Source: Desulfovibrio sp. (lineage in GTDB: Bacteria; Desulfobacterota; Desulfovibrionia; Desulfovibrionales; Desulfovibrionaceae). From it: a stretch of DNA of 5,211 bases. The stretch lies in contig JAAUYY010000097.1 of NCBI GenBank assembly GCA_014804865.1, positions 4,071 through 9,281 on the forward strand, written 5' to 3'. This document shows, one piece after another, positions 1 through 5,211 of this stretch; positions within the stretch are counted from its first letter, which is position 1; every line of letters starts with the position of its first letter. The translations under genes and the position numbers were made by a program. Below the pieces are notes generated by a model, which worked only from the letters and a program-made list of their open reading frames with translations, did no database searches and was not told the DNA's origin.

Positions 1-951
1 ATGATGCGCGAAGGATTAAAAAAAGTTGGCGCGCCGGTCGATCTCATTCAGTTGCTTGAGGATGGCTCCCGCGAAGGCATTACCGAGCTTATGCGCCTTT
101 CCGATCTGGTAGTCGCCACAGGCAGCGGCGCCGTCGTCAAGGCGGCCTATTCGAGCGGGACGCCGGCCTATGGCGTGGGACAAGGCAACGCCGTAGCCAT
201 TATCGCCGAGGACGCCGATGTGCCGACGGCGGCGGAAATGATTTTCCGGAGCAAGACTTTCGATAACGCCACCTCCTGCTCTTCGGAAAACGCCGCGATC
301 GCGGTCGAGTCAGTTTACGATCAGTTTCTTGACGAGCTGGTAAAAAACAAGAGTTATATCGTCCGCGGCGAGGATCGCGATAAGCTTGAAAAGCATATGT
401 GGAAGGTCAACGCCAAAGGGAAGCTCGCCTTAAATCCTGATATTATCGCCAAGTCCGCGGCGGTCATCGCCGAAGGCGCGGGAATCAATATTCCCGAAGG
501 AACCGAAATGCTGATCGTCGAAGGACGCGAGCCCATAAAGGAAGACAAATTTCACGACGAAAAAATTTCTCCCGTTTTAACTGTCTACAAGACAAAAGAT
601 TTTGACGATTCGTATCGCCTCCTCACCGAACTCACTGATATTGTGGGACCCGGCCATTCTTGCGGCATCCATACCAAAAACCGCGATTATATCAATTTCC
701 TCGGCGAAAATATGAAGTCTTCGCGCGTGACGGTAAACCAGCCCATGAGCGCCGGAAACGGCGGCCACGCCTATAATAGAATGCCGTCGACCGCGACTCT
801 GGGATGCGGAACTTGGGGCGGCAACATAACTACGGAAAATATCTGGATGAAGCATTTTCTGAACATTACCTGGGTAAACGAGCCAGTGGAACCCTGGAGT
901 TATACAGACGAAGAAATCTGGGGCGATTTTTGGCAAAGACACGGCAAATAA
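1..951 (+). CDS. sauS: Acylating aldehyde dehydrogenase, probable sulfoacetaldehyde dehydrogenase SauS (5'-truncated)
   Basis: This is the C-terminal part (316 residues visible) of a CoA-acylating, NAD(P)-dependent aldehyde dehydrogenase. Such enzymes interconvert an acyl-CoA and its aldehyde in the cytoplasm; the proposed pair here is sulfoacetyl-CoA and sulfoacetaldehyde. Visible motifs match the AdhE/EutE/PduP type. The cofactor-domain stretch VKAAYSSGTPAYGVGQGN is at residues 46-63. The catalytic Cys93 sits in DNATSCSSEN. EKISPVL is at 187-193, GPGHSCGIHT at 216-225 and LGCGTWGGN at 267-275. The tail after it (TTENIWMKHFLN, then a Trp-rich end) resembles SauS as I recall it. In E. coli AdhE the catalytic Cys is residue 246, so about 150 N-terminal residues lie left of the window and the ATG at base 1 is probably internal. 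It ends in TAA 41 bases before the ligase beta gene, which implies one operon. The family is certain. The substrate is inferred; another short-chain acyl-CoA reductase is the alternative. Confidence 0.85.
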   Translation: MMREGLKKVGAPVDLIQLLEDGSREGITELMRLSDLVVATGSGAVVKAAYSSGTPAYGVGQGNAVAIIAEDADVPTAAEMIFRSKTFDNATSCSSENAAIAVESVYDQFLDELVKNKSYIVRGEDRDKLEKHMWKVNAKGKLALNPDIIAKSAAVIAEGAGINIPEGTEMLIVEGREPIKEDKFHDEKISPVLTVYKTKDFDDSYRLLTELTDIVGPGHSCGIHTKNRDYINFLGENMKSSRVTVNQPMSAGNGGHAYNRMPSTATLGCGTWGGNITTENIWMKHFLNITWVNEPVEPWSYTDEEIWGDFWQRHGK

Positions 952-992
952 ATCTTCGCGCTCAATAACAACTCGCGTTTCAGGGAGAAAAA

Positions 993-2114
993 ATGAAACT
1001 TTTTGAATATCAAGCAAAAGACGCGTTCAAGGACGCCGGAGTAGCCGTTCCTGAAAGCGTTTTGATCAGGGATATGGACGAACTGGATCAGGCGATCGCA
1101 AAGATTGGCCTGCCATGCGTTCTGAAAGCGCAAGTTTTGAAAGGCGGTCGCGGCAAGGCCGGTCTTGTGAAAGTCGTCAAGGACGCCGACGAAGCTCGAA
1201 AAGAAGCGACGCGAATCTTTGGAGCCCCGAACAACGCTCCCTCAATTCTCGTCGAGCAGGCGGTCGATATCGGTCGCGAACTTTATCTTTCCGTCACTTT
1301 TGATCCAGTCTCCGCGACGGCTCTGCTGATCGGAAGCGCGGAAGGCGGCGTGGATATCGAGAGCCTCGCGAAAGAGTCTCCGGAAAAAATAACCTCGGTA
1401 AACGTGGATATCGAAGAGGGACTCGGCTCGTATCATATTAATAATCTTGTCTATGGTATGGGTTTGAAAGGCGACGTCGCGAAAAAAGTCGGCAAAATCG
1501 CGTCCGCCTTATATCGCGTTTTCCGCGATAAAGACGCTTCCCTGGTCGAGATCAATCCTCTATTCATTACGAAATCCGGCGATATTATCGCGGGCGACGG
1601 CAAACTTATCATAGACGACAATTCCCTTTTCCGCCAACCGGGCTATCCGCTGGATCGCGAGCATTTCGATTCCGATGTGGAATACGAAGCCGCCGCGGAC
1701 GGCATACCCTATTTGCGCTTCGACGGCGATATCGCCCTGCTCTGCGCGGGATCGGGCTTAACGACCGCCGTGTATGATCTTATCAACGACGCGGGCGGAA
1801 GCGTAGCGACCTATGTCGATTTTGGCGGCGCGAACTATACGCGCGCTGTTCGAGCCATGGAACTCTGTCTCGAAACGCCTAGCAAAGCGATACTTGTGGT
1901 TACTTTTGGGACAATCGCGCGCGCCGACGTAATGGCCGAGGGAATTGTCGAAGCCATGAAAAAATTAAAACCTGATGTCCCTATCGTGCTTCGCATTCGC
2001 GGCACAAACGAAGCCGAAGCCTTCAATATTCTAAAGGAAGCCGGTCTGGAAAACCTTACGGACACCGAGGAAGCGGTGCGCAAGGCGGTCGAACTCGCGA
2101 GGAGCGCAAACTGA
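993..2114 (+). CDS. sauC: ADP-forming acyl-CoA ligase beta subunit (SucC family), probable sulfoacetate-CoA ligase SauC
   Basis: This is a complete 373-residue beta subunit of the succinyl-CoA synthetase family (E. coli SucC has 388). It supplies ATP-dependent phosphorylation of the partner's histidine, driving CoA thioester formation in the cytoplasm. The ATP-grasp domain covers roughly residues 1-230, with Lys45, the GGRGKAG loop at 51-57, EINPL at 186-190 (catalytic Glu187, Mg-binding Asn189) and Asp202 in GDGKL. The CoA-ligase domain follows from about 245. Two substrate-contact positions known from E. coli SucC differ: Asn264 is Ala252 here, and the loop Gly321-Ile322-Val323 is Thr307-Ile308-Ala309. 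This argues against succinate and, with the upstream acylating dehydrogenase, favours sulfoacetate. The start is fixed by AGGGAG at 982-987, five bases before the ATG, and by the family-typical N-terminus. The stop overlaps the alpha subunit start by one base. An ordinary SucC or a ligase for another small acid remains possible. Confidence 0.92.
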   Translation: MKLFEYQAKDAFKDAGVAVPESVLIRDMDELDQAIAKIGLPCVLKAQVLKGGRGKAGLVKVVKDADEARKEATRIFGAPNNAPSILVEQAVDIGRELYLSVTFDPVSATALLIGSAEGGVDIESLAKESPEKITSVNVDIEEGLGSYHINNLVYGMGLKGDVAKKVGKIASALYRVFRDKDASLVEINPLFITKSGDIIAGDGKLIIDDNSLFRQPGYPLDREHFDSDVEYEAAADGIPYLRFDGDIALLCAGSGLTTAVYDLINDAGGSVATYVDFGGANYTRAVRAMELCLETPSKAILVVTFGTIARADVMAEGIVEAMKKLKPDVPIVLRIRGTNEAEAFNILKEAGLENLTDTEEAVRKAVELARSAN

Positions 2115-3007
2115 TGAGCGTATTTGTAAATAAGGACAGCAAGGTCGAGGTTCAGGGAATTACCGGCAAAGAAGGCTCATTCTGGACTAAACACATGAAG
2201 GAGATGGGCACCAATGTCGTATTCGGCGTTACTCCGGGCAAAGAAGGTCAGGAGGTGGACGGCATTCCCGTTTTCAATACAGTTCGCCGCGGAATGGCCT
2301 ATAAGCCGGCCGACGTAGCGATGCTTTTTGTGCCTCCGCGCTTCGCCAAAGACGCCATTTTTGAGGCGCTTGACGCGGGCATACGAAAGATCTGCGTTAC
2401 CGCGGACGGGATTCCACTCCAGGAAACTCTGGAAATTCGCAAAGCGGCGCTTTCTTGCGGCGCGATGGTCGTCGGCGGCAATACCACTGGCATAATCTCC
2501 ATAAACGAAGCTTTGCTGGGCATTATACCCTATTGGATCGATAGCGTATATCGCAAGGGTCATGTGGGCGTAATGACGCGCAGCGGCTCCCTTACCAACG
2601 AGGTTACCGCCGAAATAATTAAAGCCGGACTTGGAGTCACTACCTTGCTCGGCGTGGGAGGGGATCCAGTTCCCGGAACCAGATTCGCGGAATTATTACC
2701 CCTCTACGAAGCCGATCCCGATACCCATGCGCTCGTCATGATCGGCGAGCTGGGCGGAAGCATGGAAGAAGAAGTAGCGGACGCGGTCAGCGCCGGGATC
2801 TTCACAAAACCCCTGGTGGCCTTTATTGGCGGCAGGACGGCGCCCGAAGGCAAGAAAATGGGTCATGCCGGCGCGATCGTTAGCGGCGGCAGAGGCGCGG
2901 CGTCGGGAAAAAAGGCCGCCCTTGAAGCAGCCGGATGCTATGTGGCCGATCGGCCATCCCAGGTCGGCCCCTTGCTCAAGCAAGCTATGGCCGCCCGAAG
3001 CGCGTAA
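2114..3007 (+). CDS. sauD: ADP-forming acyl-CoA ligase alpha subunit (SucD family), probable sulfoacetate-CoA ligase SauD
   Basis: This is a complete 297-residue alpha subunit (E. coli SucD has 289). It binds CoA in an N-terminal Rossmann-like domain and carries the histidine phosphorylated during catalysis. Visible features are a CoA-site loop around Thr17-Glu20, Lys43 in TPGKEG, a GGDPVPG loop at 182-188, Glu212 in MIGELGGS, and the catalytic His251 in GKKMGHAGAI. Two positions diverge from true SucD. The NCPG motif is NTTG here (123-126), and succinate-contacting Tyr159 of E. coli aligns with Asn162 in SLTNE. Both changes sit near the substrate pocket and agree with the altered beta subunit. 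The ATG shares one base with the preceding stop (TGATG at 2112-2116). GAGGAG at 2099-2104 lies nine bases upstream, so the subunits are probably translationally coupled. A hairpin with a T-run follows ten bases after the stop. The family is certain; sulfoacetate specificity is inferred. Confidence 0.92.
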   Translation: MSVFVNKDSKVEVQGITGKEGSFWTKHMKEMGTNVVFGVTPGKEGQEVDGIPVFNTVRRGMAYKPADVAMLFVPPRFAKDAIFEALDAGIRKICVTADGIPLQETLEIRKAALSCGAMVVGGNTTGIISINEALLGIIPYWIDSVYRKGHVGVMTRSGSLTNEVTAEIIKAGLGVTTLLGVGGDPVPGTRFAELLPLYEADPDTHALVMIGELGGSMEEEVADAVSAGIFTKPLVAFIGGRTAPEGKKMGHAGAIVSGGRGAASGKKAALEAAGCYVADRPSQVGPLLKQAMAARSA

Positions 3008-3016
3008 AATGAATTT

Positions 3017-3045
3017 ATCGCGAGAGCAAATATCTCGCGATTTTT
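3017..3045 (+). terminator. Rho-independent terminator of the sauSCD operon
   Basis: A perfect 9-bp stem (3017-3025 ATCGCGAGA pairing with 3033-3041 TCTCGCGAT) has a 7-base loop, and a run of five T starts at the last stem base (3041-3045). It begins ten bases after the alpha-subunit stop codon. The T-run exists only in the + orientation, so it should act on the operon and not on cheW. Confidence 0.8.
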
Positions 3046-3054
3046 AAAGCTAAA

Positions 3055-3093
3055 GCGCGGGATCATGGCTCAAAGCCGTCCATGATTCCGCGC
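3055..3093. terminator. Long hairpin in the convergent gap, probable terminator for cheW or for both strands
   Basis: A 14-bp inverted repeat (3055-3068 with 3080-3093) pairs completely except for one G-T pair that would be a wobble in + strand RNA. It encloses an 11-base loop. On the + side it is followed, after four further bases, by CTTTTAATAAT. On the - side it is followed at once by TTTAGCTTT. Neither tail is a strong T-run. Its place between convergent genes, just past a clear + strand terminator, makes cheW termination the likeliest role, about 100 bases after the cheW stop codon. A REP-like element is the alternative. Confidence 0.5.
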
Positions 3094-3195
3094 GCAACTT
3101 TTAATAATACGCCTGGTTGCATAGCCCAGAAGCGACTCGCGACAGATTAAACTCGCTCGCTTTTGAAAAAATTAATTTTTGCCAAAAAGCCGTCC

Positions 3196-3672
3196 CTACA
3201 TCGCGTTTAGCATATCGATATCTTCGGTCGATAACAGCTTATCGAGATCAAGCATAATGAGCAGTCTCTCCTTGAGCTTGCCAACGCCGCTGATATAATC
3301 GGATTCGACTCCGGCGACCACCGGCGGCGGCGGCTCCACCGTGCTCGCGGGAATTCGCAAGACTTCTGAGACGGCGTCGACTACAAAGCCGACGATAATG
3401 CTATTGATTTCTATTACGATAATTCGCGTGTCCTTGTCTTCCGGCTTTGAGCTTAATCCAAAACGACTGCGCAGATCGATAATGGGAATTACCTTGCCGC
3501 GCAAATTGATGACGCCTTCGACGAAGGCCGGAGCGCGAGGCACCTTGGTAATTTCCATCGTGCGATTTATTTCCTGCACTTTTAAAATATTTACGCCAAA
3601 TTCCTCTTCGCCGATACTGAACGTTACCAGCTGAAGAAGCTCGTCGTCCTGTTTTTTCTGGCTGGAGTCCAT
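3196..3672 (-). CDS. cheW: Chemotaxis coupling protein CheW
   Basis: This complete 158-residue cytoplasmic adaptor is a single CheW/SH3-like domain. CheW links methyl-accepting chemoreceptors to the CheA histidine kinase in the signalling array. The domain spans about residues 12-148. It includes LVTFSIGEEEFGV at 15-27, KVPRAPAFVEGVINLRGKV at 43-61 with the conserved NLRG, PIIDLR at 63-68 and VVDAVSEVLRI at 97-107. No CheA, receiver or receptor domain is attached, so it is a stand-alone CheW of usual length. A proline run (PPPP, 114-117) lies in the loop after the VSEVLRI strand. The start is supported by AAAGGA on the - strand (3679-3684), six bases before the ATG; the stop is TAG. No other chemotaxis gene is visible. 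It follows the DsbD-like gene on the same strand by 111 bases, a gap wide enough for its own promoter. The sequence resembles Desulfovibrio CheW proteins. Confidence 0.95.
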   Translation of the reverse strand: MDSSQKKQDDELLQLVTFSIGEEEFGVNILKVQEINRTMEITKVPRAPAFVEGVINLRGKVIPIIDLRSRFGLSSKPEDKDTRIIVIEINSIIVGFVVDAVSEVLRIPASTVEPPPPVVAGVESDYISGVGKLKERLLIMLDLDKLLSTEDIDMLNAM

Positions 3673-3701
3673 CGATAATCCTTTATTGTAGCCTACGTAT
3701 A

Positions 3702-3715
3702 GTCGCTAAAGCGAC
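3702..3715. promoter_or_regulatory. GTCGCT/AGCGAC palindrome in the cheW leader
   Basis: Two 6-base arms, GTCGCT and AGCGAC, are separated by only two bases, about 30 bases upstream of the cheW start codon. No T-run follows in the cheW direction, so a terminator is unlikely. It could be an operator for a dimeric regulator or a small leader hairpin. The symmetry is seen directly; the function is a guess. Confidence 0.3.
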
Positions 3716-3732
3716 GCGCCGCTTTTTCTATT

Positions 3733-3761
3733 TAAATAATACCTTAAATCCAAACTGTAAA
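3733..3761 (-). promoter_or_regulatory. Weak candidate sigma-70-type promoter for cheW
   Basis: On the - strand, TTTACA (3756-3761) is followed after 17 bases by TATTTA (3733-3738) in a distinctly AT-rich stretch, about 60 bases upstream of the cheW start. The -35-like box is good but the -10-like box matches only three of six consensus bases, so this is tentative. Read-through from the upstream dsbD-like gene is the alternative, since no clear terminator separates the two. Confidence 0.25.
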
Positions 3762-3783
3762 AGGGAAAATGCGCTAATAAAAA

Positions 3784-5211
3784 TTAGGTTCCGGCGAGGG
3801 TTTCGCTCAAGGCTTCGTTCAGCGCTCGCTTTCCATAAATATCGCGCAAAACGACGGGCTTGTTAGCTTGCGAGCCTTTACCGAAAATCGCTGTTAAGGG
3901 AATCGACTTGCTTCCAAGCATTTCGAGCAATTTTTGCGCGTAGGGATCAGTCTGGGTCAGATCAACCTTGATTAGCTCAAGATCGTAATTTTTCTTCCAC
4001 TTGAAAAGATCCTTTTCATTAAGAACCGTCGCTTCAAGCAATTTGCAGTTGGGGCACCAATCGGCAGTAAATTCCACAAGCATATTTTTTTTGCCGAGAT
4101 TATCCATGAAATTTTCCGGAGTAAACTCCTGCCAATCCGGAAGCGGGGCGGCAGGTCGCGTTATCCAGAAAATCGCTCCGATCATGGCGCAGAGGCAAAC
4201 CGCTCCGCATAGGCGTCTCCGAAGAAGAGGCGCGGTAAGATCGCAAAATCTTCCCCAAAGCCACGCTCCGACCGCCGTAAGCAATAATACGATCAAAATA
4301 TGAGTATGCTTCGACTGCGGAAGAATGGTGAAAAGGTAAAGCGCCGTAGCGAGCAGGAGAAAACCGAGAATATGCTCGAACACATACATCCAGTTTCCAG
4401 GACGGGGCAAAATTCTCGCGAGAGACGGCCAGATGGAAAAGACAATATAGGGCAAAGCCATGCCAAGCCCGACCGACCAGAAAATCAGAAGCATTACGAT
4501 TAGCGGTTGCGCGAAAGACCAGGCGAGGACGCCTCCCAGCAAAGGCCCGCTGCAGGGAGTAGCGAGAAAAGTCGAGACGAGCCCGGTTACATATGATTTT
4601 AATTTGGGATTGGACGCTTTGGCGTCAATCCGCAAATCGAAGGCGGGCAATGTAAAGACGCCAAGCAAGGATAAGCCCATAAGAAACACGATGATGAGCA
4701 TGACCAGAAGCAGGGTTTGGTTCTGGTAAAGTTGCCCCCACATAAGATCCGCGGTGCCCAGAAGCGCGGCCAGGAATGTAAAAAAAGACAGGACGCCAAA
4801 GGCGAAGAAGATATTATGCTCGCGAAAAAGACGCAGTTTAATCTTGTCGTTCGCGTCCCCCATGAGGAAAAGACCGGAGACTTTTAGCGTAAGCACGGGC
4901 AGAACGCAGGGCATTACATTGAGAATTAAACCCGCGAGAAGACCAAGAAAGATCCCCTTCCAAAGCGTGAAAGTCTCTACGCTTTCGTCCGTGTATTGCG
5001 GCGATAGATCCAGATCAAATTCCTCGGGCTGGGCTACGGCGTCGTGTCCTTTCGCCTCCTTTTCGCTGTTCGCGCCCGCGACGGAAGGATCCATTTGCCC
5101 GGAGCCGATTTCGATTGGCTTTGGAGCTTTGCCCTCTTCCAGGGAGAGGGCTCCGATGGATTCGTCTTCGCGATCGAGCAAGGTTTTCGCGCTGTCGCGC
5201 CACGCTGTTTC
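3784..5211 (-). CDS. dsbD: DsbD-type transmembrane thiol-disulfide reductase with C-terminal thioredoxin domain (5'-truncated)
   Basis: This inner-membrane protein passes electrons from cytoplasmic thioredoxin across the membrane to periplasmic disulfide partners. The visible 475 residues run open to the right edge, so the N-terminus is missing; the usual periplasmic N-terminal domain may lie beyond it. Counting from the in-frame TTG at 5181, an acidic soluble linker covers 1-70. Eight likely membrane segments follow at about 74-97, 123-143, 155-178, 197-220, 224-250, 266-287, 293-311 and 325-342. The paired transmembrane cysteines are Cys92 in NVMPCVLPVL and Cys210 in LATPCSGPL, as in DsbD/CcdA. 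A thioredoxin-like domain (about 350-465) has the redox site WCPNC (Cys376, Cys379) and the probable cis-proline at Pro428. All four expected electron-relay cysteines are present. The TTG is an unlikely true start because the frame stays open upstream. Client proteins cannot be named; an ScsB-like or cytochrome c maturation role is possible. Confidence 0.9.
   Translation of the reverse strand, partial: ETAWRDSAKTLLDREDESIGALSLEEGKAPKPIEIGSGQMDPSVAGANSEKEAKGHDAVAQPEEFDLDLSPQYTDESVETFTLWKGIFLGLLAGLILNVMPCVLPVLTLKVSGLFLMGDANDKIKLRLFREHNIFFAFGVLSFFTFLAALLGTADLMWGQLYQNQTLLLVMLIIVFLMGLSLLGVFTLPAFDLRIDAKASNPKLKSYVTGLVSTFLATPCSGPLLGGVLAWSFAQPLIVMLLIFWSVGLGMALPYIVFSIWPSLARILPRPGNWMYVFEHILGFLLLATALYLFTILPQSKHTHILIVLLLTAVGAWLWGRFCDLTAPLLRRRLCGAVCLCAMIGAIFWITRPAAPLPDWQEFTPENFMDNLGKKNMLVEFTADWCPNCKLLEATVLNEKDLFKWKKNYDLELIKVDLTQTDPYAQKLLEMLGSKSIPLTAIFGKGSQANKPVVLRDIYGKRALNEALSETLAGT

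Noticed and set aside
952..992. Possible separate promoter for the ligase genes
   Set aside because: The 41-base gap shows a ribosome binding site but no recognisable -35/-10 pair, so operon transcription from upstream is more likely.
577..1017. Open frame of 146 codons on the - strand across the end of the dehydrogenase gene
   Set aside because: It lies antisense to a well-conserved gene and overlaps the ligase start. Its product shows no recognisable family features, so it is an antisense by-product.
2177..2563. Open frame of 128 codons on the - strand inside the alpha-subunit gene
   Set aside because: It is fully antisense to conserved SucD-family coding sequence and has no recognisable motif.
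993..3007. Ordinary TCA-cycle succinyl-CoA synthetase sucCD
   Set aside because: It cannot be fully excluded, but the substrate-contact residues are changed in both subunits and the genes sit in an operon with an acylating aldehyde dehydrogenase rather than TCA genes.
3167..3180. 14-base perfect palindrome made only of A and T, downstream of cheW
   Set aside because: Its low complexity makes chance symmetry likely, and it lacks a GC stem for termination.
3773..3786. CTAAT/ATTAG inverted repeat at the dsbD-like stop codon, considered as its terminator
   Set aside because: A 5-bp AT-rich stem with no useful T-run is too weak. No convincing terminator is visible for that gene.
4001..4303. Open frame of 100 codons on the + strand inside the dsbD-like gene
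   Set aside because: It is antisense to the thioredoxin domain and late membrane segments, which are clearly the real coding strand. Its translation has no domain-like pattern.

Overview
The window holds five protein genes and no RNA gene, mobile element or CRISPR array. Two groups face each other. Three + strand genes (1-3007) form a tight operon: the C-terminal two thirds of an acylating aldehyde dehydrogenase, then the beta and alpha subunits of an ADP-forming acyl-CoA ligase of the succinyl-CoA synthetase family. Two - strand genes (5211-3196) are a DsbD-type transmembrane thiol-disulfide reductase, cut by the right edge, and a complete CheW. A 188-base convergent gap with two hairpins separates the groups, and a 111-base AT-rich gap lies upstream of cheW.

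The best reading of the operon is sauS-sauC-sauD, a module interconverting sulfoacetate, sulfoacetyl-CoA and sulfoacetaldehyde. The dehydrogenase keeps the acylating-type catalytic cysteine and has a C-terminal segment resembling sulfoacetaldehyde dehydrogenase. The ligase subunits keep the catalytic histidine, ATP-grasp and metal-binding residues of succinyl-CoA synthetase. However, residues that contact succinate in the E. coli enzyme are replaced in both subunits, so this is probably not the TCA-cycle enzyme. In Bilophila-type bacteria such a ligase and reductase feed sulfoacetate into sulfoacetaldehyde and then isethionate, whose C-S bond is cleaved to release sulfite for respiration. The sulfonate assignment rests on family resemblance and gene order. 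No transporter, isethionate dehydrogenase or sulfolyase lies inside the window.

The CheW sequence, the DsbD-like protein with a CPNC thioredoxin site and the sauSCD layout together suggest an anaerobic desulfobacterial bacterium, most likely in or near Desulfovibrionaceae (Desulfovibrio/Bilophila type). Base composition looks moderate rather than strongly GC-rich. The taxonomic call is inferred from protein similarity recalled by eye. The - strand genes have no evident functional link to the operon.
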